DNA of 64,000 nt. It comes from Paraspadella gotoi. Taxonomy: Eukaryota > Chaetognatha. Position 1 is the first letter of the stretch; each line of letters opens with the position of its first letter. Both the position numbers and the translations under genes were made by a program. The stretch is taken from the NCBI GenBank assembly GCA_051294375.1, contig CM119263.1, forward strand, positions 6,735,645 to 6,799,644, read 5' to 3'. Shown here one piece after another: positions 12,001 to 21,150 of the stretch. The notes under the pieces are model-generated. The model saw only the letters and a program-made list of their open reading frames with translations, searched no databases and was not told where the DNA came from.

Positions 12001-12853
12001 CCTTGCCGAGGTATGGATGGATGATTACAAGAGTTACTACTACGAAAGATTCAATTACGACCTTGGAGATTTCGGCGACGTCACCGAAAGACGCGATTTA
12101 CGGAAAAGCCTTCAATGTAAATCGTTTGATTGGTTCGTCAAGAACGTCTACCCAGATCTTTTCGTTCCGGGAGAAGCGGCCGCCTCAGGGGAGATCAGAA
12201 ACAAAGGTGACATTGTCTTACTCTTGGCTGAAGGTGGTTTTATTCATTTACGTTAATTATACCTATTTGCCTGGTTGCCTCATCTTGTTCGTTGTTTCAT
12301 TTTTTTTTTCGATCAGTTGCTCCTATGTGCGTGGACTCTCCCGTCGACGCCAACCACATGAACCAGCCCGTCTCCATGTATCCCTGTCACAATCAAGGCG
12401 GGAATCAGTTCTGGATGCTTTCCAAACACGGGGAGATCAGAAGAGACGAAGGTTGCCTTGACTACGCTGGTAATTATTATTTTTTTTCTTGCACTACTTT
12501 ATTAATCGTTTGCGTTTGCCACTGTTTTTAAAGTTGTATTACTAATTCATCGTTTTATAGGACAACAAGGCCAAGACAAAGTGTTGGTCTACGGATGTCA
12601 CGGACAAGGAGGAAATCAGTTTTGGGAATTTTCCTCTGAAGGGGCACTGCATCATCAATCGTCGGGTCTTTGTCTCGAGATGTCGGGTAATTAGTTTCCG
12701 TAGTGTATTTGATAACTTGGCTTAGTCTACTTTTCCTGGGACTCTCCCTAACCAGGAGACGGCCAACACCTCCTGATGCGAACGTGTGATGGGTCAATGC
12801 GGCAACAATGGAGTTGGCAGCGAAAGCCTCAAAAGAGCCGAAAAGACTCGTGA
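9098..12853 (+). CDS. GALNT: Polypeptide N-acetylgalactosaminyltransferase (GALNT1/13-like)
   Basis: Transfers GalNAc from UDP-GalNAc to Ser/Thr of proteins in the Golgi, starting mucin-type O-glycosylation. Twelve exons join in frame to 673 residues: 9098-9605, 9682-9812, 9875-9999, 10309-10442, 10584-10670, 11066-11195, 11302-11444, 11515-11695, 12001-12206, 12317-12469, 12561-12686, 12756-12853. A type II signal anchor ([19 protein letters not shown]) sits at about residues 15-33, then a long disordered stem. The GT-A domain has [15 protein letters not shown], the metal-binding DSH of LDSHIEC (about 321) and [11 protein letters not shown]. The C-terminal ricin-B lectin domain shows GGNQFW twice and QQWSW. 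Motifs fit the GALNT1/GALNT13 (fly Pgant5) group best. The ATG has an A-rich upstream context. Exon 8 uses a weak donor (GTTGGT). Confidence 0.93.
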
Positions 12854-13072
12854 TCTGATCGTCGGGTCTAAATCCGTATAAACTAATTGCTTCAAACCAA
12901 ACAAACCACAACCAATATATCCCTCCTCCATGAGTAAAATTACGGACATTGAATGTTATAGTTCATCCACCTCACCTAGAAGTTGAAAACATTGCGTCCA
13001 TTGTGTTAGACCATGTGTGCCATTTATCTTGATTGTGTTGTGAAGTTTTTTGACAATCTTTCATGGTGCCAT

Positions 13073-13078
13073 AATAAA
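13073..13078 (+). promoter_or_regulatory. poly(A) signal AATAAA (GalNAc-transferase)
   Basis: AATAAA 220 bp after the GALNT stop codon, followed by T-rich sequence. Likely 3' end signal of that gene. Confidence 0.5.
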
Positions 13079-13708
13079 GCAAATATTTTTAAAGTTACTC
13101 CTGAATTTTTAAAAGTACGGCCTTTTTAGTCTAAATTATCTTCTTTCATACTCAAAACAGGTTTTTGAGCGGTTTATTTTTTTTTAAAACGATCGGGCAA
13201 GATCGTGTTAATGTCTAACAATTGTTATTCTTGCAATATTTACCGTTGCATTCTCTCTTTTTTTTCTTGGTCTTCGCCTTGTCTTTTCAGGTAGTCAACG
13301 ATCTAGTCCTATTCCTGATTGTTATTTACATCTGATCAATGTTGTTAAACTTGGATTAATAGATTTTAAATTGATATACCGCTTCGTTTTTGTTTTCATG
13401 ATTTACCATGAGAGTGAAAATAAACTCAGCATTCTACTTTTAGTTTAAATTTAACCGTTCAACATTTGGACTTGTAGAGAGATTTTAAAGATCAAGAAAA
13501 AACGTAATAAACAAGTTTGAGCAAACAAGGACGAATCTGCCCACGATCATTAGCGGTAATAAATCAATTAATTAATTCAAGTTAATAATTAATTAGGCAA
13601 TTAAATAATTAATTAATTTGATCCGAAATGTTTGTTCTTAGGTCTTTTCGTCACTGACCACGACAAAAGCAACGACGACGACGACGACAATAATGCCGAT
13701 ATCGATTG

Positions 13709-13890
13709 ACTTGATTGATTGATTGAATAATTAATACATAAATAAATTGATGGATTGAATAATTAATTAATAGATAAATAGATTAATTGATTGAATAATT
13801 AATTGGCTGAATAAATAATAATTGATTAATTAATTGACTACTTGAATAATTAACTGATTAATTATTTGATTAATTAATATATATTGCATT
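13709..13890. repeat. Degenerate tandem repeat, unit near GATTGAATAATTAATT
   Basis: Units resembling GATTGAATAATTAATT with variable spacers recur about six times. AT-rich, no coding potential. Confidence 0.5.
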
Positions 13891-13968
13891 ATATATTTAA
13901 TATATTTAATATAAAAGAAAATTAGTGAAACAGGTTTTTTGTTTTTTCATTTAAATTTATTTCCACTT

Positions 13969-14195
13969 AGACGATTCCATCGAAACTTCATATCCAGCTC
14001 AATCACACACTTCCCTACCCACACAAAATTTCATTCCAATCCATCCATCCAATCACGAGTAATTGGTGTTTTTTGCTAAGGTGGGACATCGTTTTTGTTT
14101 TTGCTTAATTTATCATAATTCGATATTCTGACATGATTTCAGTTAATGCCCGACAAGATTGAGGGGGCGGACCGACGGACCGACGGACCGACAAA
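13969..14195 (+). repeat. Probable transposable-element tail with (GACGGACC)n
   Basis: Contains CACAAAATTTCATTCCAATC, followed by CCATCC repeats, an AATCACGAGTAATTGG block, then three copies of an 8-bp GACGGACC motif at about 14164-14192. Strings of this type (an ATTTCATTCCAATC-like block followed by GACGGAC repeats) are common at the ends of invertebrate non-LTR or MITE elements. Boundaries are uncertain and there is no coding sequence. Confidence 0.3.
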
Positions 14196-14459
14196 GTAAT
14201 TATAGAATCGGAAAAATCTGTTTTCAAGAATGTAATCAGCGAACAACGCATTTTCAGAGGAAAAAACCGGTTAACAACCTACTCAAAGACCGTATACAAA
14301 TTACAAGGCTCATTCATAACAATCAACTAATCAATTTTGGTCGTAAATCAGTGATTTCCTTCTTTACTGATCAAGCAAACTTCAGACAAAAAAAATTGAA
14401 TTTTTAGAGAATATTAGAAAACACAGATTATCTGAACTTCACGAACAGAAGCGTTTAAA

Positions 14460-15796
14460 ATGGATATTAAATATCCATTGGATTTTAATGCTTTTTTAAA
14501 AAATATGTATGCGAAATATTTTGTTCCACGAAAAGACCAGAAGGATGCTGTAATTTTCGAACTTTCCAACTATCAAAAAAAACTGGAAAAATTGGGTAAA
14601 AAAGATATAGCCAATGCTTACAAGGTACTAACGATTTTAAATTTAACTTATTACAGATAAAAATGAACAAGTTCACAAATTCATAGCTCATTAACTGCTT
14701 CTTTTCTGATCAGAAACTGGCTCTTGGTCTTCGGAACATGAATCAACTTTCGGCCTTGCAGCATTTGGAAGCGGCTGAAAAACTGAGCATCGACGCTTTG
14801 AGTACCACCTTGAGCCCTCTCCTTCAGATAAAACTTCTCCAGATCGGTGTAGTCTCTATCGTCACACGTCACGAAATCAGTGGGCTGAATGTAAAAGAAA
14901 CCCGGCAGCTTTGCGCAGCATGGCTGCAACACCTTAACGGAGTCCACACTCGAGCTCTGAGGGAAATAGTCAAACGTCAAATACGTGGATTAACTTTCAG
15001 TGACCTTCTTGGCAGATTTTCAACATGGGCGGCCCATTGGTTGCTTCCTTGCCGACGCGTGAGCCATGAAGAGGTCGAAGAAGCACAGGATTGCTATATT
15101 CTTATTGAACTCGCACGTCTTTGCATAACCGTCTTTCGATACTTTAAGGACGCAGCGGCTTTTCACGACTCCTTCCATCTAGTGATAGCGAGACGACTCG
15201 GCAAGCCGCCTTACGTCGTATCCGTTTCTTTTCTTCTGCTTGACGTCGCCGACGATGTTTTCAAGCGCCAAATTGTCCACCAGGGAAACCCGTGGTTTCA
15301 TCAGCGTCTCTTTCTTTATATGATTGAAACAGTTGAGTTTGCGGTGGAGTCTCTCGGAGATCAAAATGGAAGTCCGTGGAGGACTGACCGACGATGGCAA
15401 ACTAATCGAGACATCCTAAAAGAAGTCAGACGACGAAGGTGAACTTAACAGTTATCAAAATTCAGTAAAAAATAAAAATCTGTTGGTTCAGTAATAAATT
15501 CAAATCTTAATTCAAACCTTGGCAGCAACTCATGACACATGAGAGGTCTTTCTTACAGATTCGTCCCTTGTGTTGTGCTTTCGGACTACCAATCGCCTCC
15601 TTCAGAAACGTGGCCAATTCGAATACGTAAAGGAGACGAAATGGAGTTGATCGCCGTTGGTTATCCCGATGGCACAGTCACAGTCCGTCGATCTGAGGAG
15701 GAATTCGGACACTTCGTAGCCAAAGAATGCCTCAACTATACAGAAGCAGAAAAAACTTTCACACTGATGATGCGGCAAATCATATCAAGAGAATAA
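14460..15796 (+). CDS. Unrecognised protein with SH3-like C-terminal domain
   Basis: Exons 14460-14624, 14714-15438 and 15559-15796 join in frame (phases 0 and 2) to 375 residues, with GT-AG introns and ATG in an AAAATGG context. The N-terminal 300 residues are mostly helical and Leu-rich (for example RQLCAAWLQHLNGVHTRALR), with no transmembrane or signal segment. The last 75 residues start CVVLSDYQSPPS and continue IRIRKGDEMELIAVGY, which fits the RT-loop ALYDY and the acidic strand of an SH3 fold. The usual Trp-Trp ligand position reads TVTVRR, so peptide binding may be altered. A nearer acceptor for exon 3 (AG ending at 15528) would give an early stop, which is why 15559 was chosen. I do not recognise the family. 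Confidence 0.65.
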
Positions 15797-17446
15797 TTTT
15801 TACACGTTATTTTCTTTGGCTTATTCAATGTGCATGTTCATGCTTAATTATGATTCAATACTTGGTGAAATAGTCCCTTAATTGAGTTCTCTTAAGTTTT
15901 CTTTTATGATTTCTCTTAAGTTTTCTTCTATGTATGTACTAACAATAGCTTATCTAAGAACAAGTTTGAGCAAACAATACCAGATCTGCTCGCGATAATT
16001 CAGCGGAATTAAAAAAAATATTTAAATAAAATCGTTGAGGAAAACAACTCAAACATTTTCTTAATTGATATTGAAAATAATTTTGTTAGAACCCGCCTGT
16101 CGGTCCTCCTCCTAAAACGCCCCCGAAAATATTCTAGGAATATTCCAGGAAACTCCTCCACCCCGGCGAAATGCTTCGGACCTTCGGTAGTCCAGAGATG
16201 ATTCAAAGGCATGATTTGGTGGCTTGAGCAATGAGCAGATCGACGATCAAATAGTCTCTTTAAGATATGTAAGATATGCAAAAATATTAATTATAAATAT
16301 CATTATAAAAATCTTACAAAAGACGGCAATATGAAGCTTAATAATATATTACTATTAATAATAATAATAATAATAAATTGTGCTCGTTTTACTTTTATCG
16401 TTTAGGTTTAGTTTCATTTTCAAGGTTTCAATAGCAAACAAATTTTTTTTCGCGATAAGTGGCTGAGACTGTGAAATATATTATATTATATTGTATTATG
16501 AAATCGGTACAACTAATATAACAATTATCTATTCATTTAATTATTACATTATATTATTATATTATTATATTATGAAGAAACCCCTCCAGTTAGTCAGTTA
16601 GTTATTTAATTATTATATTATATTATTATATTATGAAGAAACCAATATAACAATATAACAATTATCAATTCATTTAATTATTATATTATATTATTATATT
16701 ATGAAGAAACCCCTCCAGTTAATTAGTTAGTTATTTACTATATTATTATATTAATTATTATATTATGAAGAAACCCCTCCGGTTAGTCAATTGGGCCCTG
16801 CTATCTGCTATCTGCATTTCGTCAGATGGTTGTACCAATTTCATATATAGGATACCACCTTGCACTAATGACATTAGTCATAGAACTGAATTAGATTTAG
16901 AATTTAGAATTAGATCCATCAAAAATATTTCGTAGCATTTTGTTATTTCCTTATTTTGAGCGAGTGACATCTACAATTGAAATTTAGCATTAATTACATC
17001 AGAATTGAGCAGAAGTCCGGCAGTAACGCGACGGGACGATGCCGACCGGATCTAGTCTCAAGTGTGACAAGTGAATTAGGCAGGAGTTACCAAATGTCGT
17101 TGAGGTCGTTGCGCTCTGTTCCGCTTTGTCTTGATCGCTGATTAATTGTCGGCTTCACTTTATCGGAGAATGTTCAAGAAAAAGTAAAACTCTTCCAATT
17201 CTTACAACTTACAAGAACCCCCTTCGCTGTAATTTGTGCCCATTACGACGTCATAACAACTCATTGGTCACTAACCCTAATATTTACTGAGAAAAAAAAT
17301 TTGACTTTTGAAAATTTTGTTTGTTTTAGTTTGTTCCATATTGATAGTGGTCTACTATAACTAAATTGTTTTTTCCTTAGAAAAACGAGAACTACATTAC
17401 GTGGTACGCCACTTCCTTAGTTCTGGATTTGTCGAGGCAGCAAAAA
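15797..17446. other. Intergenic stretch and PTPA leader region
   Basis: AT-rich. It contains the second copy of the AAACAAGTTTGAGCAAACAA-type repeat (15957-16013), an AATAAA at 16022-16027 and the ATATT-rich minisatellite (16480-16790). A 3' splice acceptor ending at 17380 (TTGTTTTTTCCTTAG) lies 66 nt upstream of the PTPA ATG, so PTPA probably has a noncoding first exon or a trans-spliced leader. Confidence 0.4.
16480..16790. repeat. Minisatellite with TATTATGAAGAAACCCCTCC units
   Basis: TATTATATTATGAAGAAACC, usually followed by CCTCCAGTTAGT, recurs four times with AT-rich spacers. The first and third units contain AATATAACAATTATC-ATTCATTTAATTA, and a similar string recurs 33 kb away at 49484-49532. 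Confidence 0.6.
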
Positions 17447-18436
17447 ATGGCTGCCGATGACATTCCCACTTCCTTCGTGACCCCGCAAAGGTCAATCCTC
17501 ACTATTGGCGACATCGGCAAGTGGGAAAAATCGCGAGGGTATCGCGACATCACCCAGTTCATCGCTGCCCTCAATGTCTCAGTCAAGGGAAAAAAACTAA
17601 CGGACGAATTAGAACTTTCGGAAGACGCAAGAAAACTGCTCGCTCTGCTCGAACATCTCTCGGATCAAGTGGACAAAGTTGAACCCATCGAACAACCTCA
17701 GCGTTTTGGAAACAAGGCTTTTCGAATATGGTACGGCAATTTGCAAGAGTCGGGCGATCAACTCTTACGAAACATGCTGCCTGAAGATCAACACGCATCC
17801 ATCGTGGAGTTGAGCGCATATTTGAAAGAATCGTTCGGAAATAGTACGCGGATCGATTACGGGACGGGACACGAGCTCAATTTCGTCATTTTTCTCTGCT
17901 GCTTATTCAAAATTAGTTTTTTGCTAGAAAAAGACGCCCCCGCCGCCGTATTAAAAGTGAGCGAATCGATTTATCCACTAATCAAACGAATCGGAAATAA
18001 TTTTTTATTCATCATTTCTCAGATCTTCGACTCATACATCCAGCTTTGCCGAAAACTTCAAGAAGTTTACCGCATGGAACCGGCAGGGAGTCACGGAGTT
18101 TGGAGCATCGACGACTATCAGTTTATCCCATTTATTTGGGGCAGTGGACAACTCATAGATCATCCTAAGTTAAAACCGGCGCACTTCGTAGAACCGGACT
18201 ATTTCCAGTCTTTTGCCAAGGATTATATATTTTTTGCGTGTATAAAATACATTTGTCAGATGAAGACTGGGCCCTTCGCCGAACACTCGAATCAGCTGTG
18301 GAATATCAGCGGCGTTGCCGAGTGGACGAAGGTCAATCAGGGACTTATTAAAATGTACAAGGCAGAGACCTTATCCAAGTTTCCTGTTGTTCAGCATTGT
18401 GTGTTTGGAAATTTGTTTTCTATTGAATCTGCTTAG
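17447..18436 (+). CDS. PTPA: Serine/threonine-protein phosphatase 2A activator (PTPA)
   Basis: PTPA binds the PP2A core, uses ATP and acts as a peptidyl-prolyl isomerase-like chaperone that makes the phosphatase active. Exons 17447-17956 and 18023-18436 give 307 residues, about the size of the metazoan proteins (human about 320-360). Diagnostic family strings are present: YRMEPAGSHGVWSIDDYQF, FIWGSGQLIDHP, MKTGPFAEHSNQLWNISGVA and WTKVNQGLIKMYKAE. The ATG at 17447 (CAAAAAATGG) was chosen because the open frame upstream begins only with a TTG. The single intron is 66 nt, a multiple of three and free of stops, so retention would add 22 residues. The gene ends 57 bp before the SUCLG2 ATG. Confidence 0.95.
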   Translation: MAADDIPTSFVTPQRSILTIGDIGKWEKSRGYRDITQFIAALNVSVKGKKLTDELELSEDARKLLALLEHLSDQVDKVEPIEQPQRFGNKAFRIWYGNLQESGDQLLRNMLPEDQHASIVELSAYLKESFGNSTRIDYGTGHELNFVIFLCCLFKISFLLEKDAPAAVLKVSESIYPLIKRIGNNFLFIISQIFDSYIQLCRKLQEVYRMEPAGSHGVWSIDDYQFIPFIWGSGQLIDHPKLKPAHFVEPDYFQSFAKDYIFFACIKYICQMKTGPFAEHSNQLWNISGVAEWTKVNQGLIKMYKAETLSKFPVVQHCVFGNLFSIESA

Positions 18437-18493
18437 TATTTCTATTTTACGCTTCTCATTTTCGTCTAGAGATCGTCTTTTGACGTTTAAAAG
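18437..18493 (+). promoter_or_regulatory. PTPA-SUCLG2 intercistronic spacer with splice acceptor
   Basis: Only 57 bp separate the PTPA stop codon from the SUCLG2 ATG. The spacer is pyrimidine-rich and contains TTCTCATTTTCGTCTAG, a textbook 3' splice acceptor ending at 18469, 24 nt before the ATG. I see no AATAAA and no room for a promoter. This is the layout expected of an operon whose downstream message is capped by spliced-leader trans-splicing. Confidence 0.45.
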
Positions 18494-20747
18494 ATGGCCG
18501 CCAGTAAAACTGCGTTGCGGACTTGTATTAATACACTGCAACAAAACTTTATTCAGTTGCAAAGCCGAACAGCGTCGACACTCATACATGGACCATTGAC
18601 ATTCCACAAACATAGGTAACGATCACCTTTTATAATTAAGTGATTAGGTAATTAATTGAAATTTAATTAGAAAGAATGTTTTGAAAAATTCACCAAAGTA
18701 CTTAACTCGTTCTTTGTTGGTGAACACCAAAAATAATTTTTTAAACATTTATTGGTTTAGACCAATTATTAATTCTCAACCCGCGCGATTCCTAAACCTC
18801 CAAGAATATCAGAGCAAGAAATTGATGCAGGATGCCGGAGTAAATGTCCAGCGATTTAAGATGGCCGAAAACGACGATCAGGTTTATATATTTATATATA
18901 TATTGTTTTAAATATTGCTGAGAATAGAATGATCATTGTACCGTGTTGTGTTGTTAGGGTAAGGAGGCTGGCCATTGGCTCATGGGGTCCGTCGCAAAAG
19001 AACTCGTGATTAAGGCGCAAATTTTGGCGGGCGGCCGCGGAAAAGGCGTCTTCGACAACGGCTTCAAAGGAGGCGTTCACTTGACGAAAGCCCCAACGGA
19101 AGCCGGACAACTGGTAGGAAAGATGATCGGGCGAAACCTCGTCACCAAACAAACCGGGCCTGGAGGCGTTAAAGTGAAAAAAGTCATGGTAGCCGAGGCT
19201 CTCGACATCGCCAGGTTCTGATTTTCTACTATACCCGAGGTTTAATTGTTAGATTGTGGCGAATCCTAAATTCGCCTCCCGTATAGCTTGGTGAAACTCA
19301 GCTCGTCCCATTGGCTTGGACAGCTAAGTACTCGTTCACCAACCGTGAGTTCCAGGTTCAATCCCCTCACGGTCACGCTGGTTAAAGTGTGATGGTGTCG
19401 GCATAAACACGCCAGTGACATGGGGTGGTCACCGCAGGTCCAAAGCCCTGAGCGCCAGCTGTCGGGAGATGCCTCTCACCCCAGGCATCACACATGTCCC
19501 TCCTTGCCATAAAATCTTTTTTTTTGTAAATCTGAAACTTGACTATGTAATTACAAAATTCGCAGGGAAACGTATTTCGCGTTAGTTATGGACCGTGATC
19601 ACAATGGTCCTGTGATGATCGGTTCTCCGATGGGTGGAATGGACATCGAGGAAGTCGCAGAGAAAAACCCAGAAGCGCTCAGAGCTGACGCTGTGGATAT
19701 TATGAGAGGTAATTTACTTTTCCCTGAAGGTTTAATGATTTAATGATTTAACATTATACTAATAACTATGTAGTAAAAAATGTTTTTTATAGGGGTTACC
19801 GACGCACAGGCCAAGAGTATGGCAGAGTTCTTACAGTTTAAAGGTCCCCTGGTGGATGAAGCCGCGACCCAAATAAAGCGCCTCTACAAGTAAATTGCTT
19901 TAGAAAGAAAAACTTTTTTTTCCGCATTCCTTGTAGCATCATTCGTTTGCAGTCTTCTGATCCAAGTGGACGCGACGCTGTTGGAGGTCAACCCTTTTGG
20001 CGAAACGGACGACGGCCGTGTCGTCTGCTTCGACGCCAAGATAAACTTCGACGACAACGCCTCCTACCGTCAAAAATATATTTTTGCCCTCGACGACATG
20101 GCGGAAAGCGACCCGCGCGAAGTAAATTAATTCCGTTTCTCTCCTATTTAGATGGAGCCACAATACTATTTTATTCTTCAGATTCAAGCCGCGAAGCACG
20201 ATTTAAACTATATCGCGATGGACGGGAACATCGCTTGTCTCGTCAATGGTGCCGGTCTGGCGATGGCCACCATGGACATCATTCAATTGTACGGGGGAAT
20301 GCCCGCCAACTTCCTCGACGTGGGAGGAGGAGTCACCGAAGCGAAGGTCACTTGACTGAAGATAAGTAAGAAAACTTCATTAACGCCGTGTTTCTTGTGA
20401 TTAGGTGAAGGAGGCGTTCAACCTCTTGTTGGCAGATAAACAAGTCGAATCGGTTCTAGTCAACATTTTCGGTGGAATCGTCAATTGCGCCACGATCGCA
20501 AACGGAATCACCGCAGCTGCTAAGAGCATCAATCTCAAAGTGCCTTTAGTTGTCCGGTTGGAAGGTTAGACATGGTGTTACCTTACTGACTTCTAATTCA
20601 GTAATTCACATGACGTCCGAATTCTAACGTTTCATAGGAACTAACGTGGACGAAGCTAAGAGAATCATGGCAGAGAGCGGGCTTCCGATTATATCGGCCT
20701 CCGACTTGGATGACGCTGCTAAAAAGGCCGTCGCCAGTTTGAAGTGA
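18494..20747 (+). CDS. SUCLG2: Succinate-CoA ligase [GDP-forming] subunit beta, mitochondrial
   Basis: Beta subunit of GTP-specific succinyl-CoA synthetase (TCA cycle, mitochondrial matrix). It binds the nucleotide and pairs with the alpha subunit. Nine exons join in frame to 447 residues: 18494-18615, 18761-18881, 18958-19214, 19566-19708, 19793-19889, 19953-20121, 20182-20346, 20405-20564, 20638-20747. A basic, Ser/Thr-rich leader of about 55 residues precedes [14 protein letters not shown], as expected for a transit peptide. ATP-grasp motifs include [15 protein letters not shown] and GGVHLTK, then [43 protein letters not shown] and [16 protein letters not shown]. The match is to SUCLG2, not SUCLA2. 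Intron 3 holds a SINE-like element. AATAAA lies at 21060-21065. Confidence 0.95.
19256..19510 (+). mobile_element. tRNA-like SINE/hairpin element, copy C
   Basis: Insertion of about 255 bp in intron 3 of SUCLG2. It starts GTGGCGAATCCTAAATTCGCC (a perfect GGCGAAT/ATTCGCC hairpin), then has a tRNA-like part with GGTTCAATCCC (B box) in a T-arm-like CCGTGAG...CTCACGG stem, and a core with GCCAGTGACATGGGGTGGTC. It ends GGCATCACACATGTCCCTCC followed by TTGCCAT. A shorter copy, about 90% identical by eye, lies at 50289-50522. A 20-24 bp segment (TCGTCCCATTGGCTTGGAC) is present here and missing there. Confidence 0.75.
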
Positions 20748-21059
20748 TGATTGGGTAATTCGCAATTTTGCTCTGGTTCTAAATTTAGTCATCTTTTTTC
20801 CCCAGCTTGGGTCACGTCTTGATCCGTTAAAATTTTTGTTAGTTATTTAGTAGCGAATTACTTGTTTGTCTTTAAGTTTTGTTAAATCGTGACATGACAT
20901 GTAAATGTTAAGTTTTATTCTTAATAAGCTAATTGTTTTCGCTTTTCACATGTTTAAAAACTGTGGCAAACGAATATCTCAGTTCAGATGATTATCACTT
21001 TCAAATTGTAGACAATTACACAACCGTTCACATACAGCTAGTTTGATCCTTTTACACGA

Positions 21060-21065
21060 AATAAA
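21060..21065 (+). promoter_or_regulatory. poly(A) signal AATAAA (SUCLG2)
   Basis: AATAAA 313 bp after the SUCLG2 stop. A TTTATT (AATAAA on the minus strand) at 21113-21118 serves the convergent growth-factor gene, so the two 3' ends are only about 50 bp apart. Confidence 0.5.
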
Positions 21066-21150
21066 TACTGACTAGACTGACTGTTATGAAATGAATATTT
21101 ATTAAAGAATCATTTATTTTCTTTTTAAAGAGGAATTTTTCGGTTATACT

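Larger units (their letters stand above)
12854..14459. other. Intergenic stretch with repeats
   Basis: Holds the GALNT 3' UTR (to about 13,100), one copy of a roughly 55-bp repeat starting AAACAAGTTTGAGCAAACAA (13509-13565), a degenerate ATTA/ATTGATTGAATAATTAA tandem array (about 13560-13900) and a probable repeat-element tail (13969-14195). No gene is seen. Confidence 0.4.

Noticed and set aside
17429-17446. Upstream extension of PTPA starting at a TTG
   Set aside because: There is no ATG. The first ATG at 17447 gives the expected family N-terminus.
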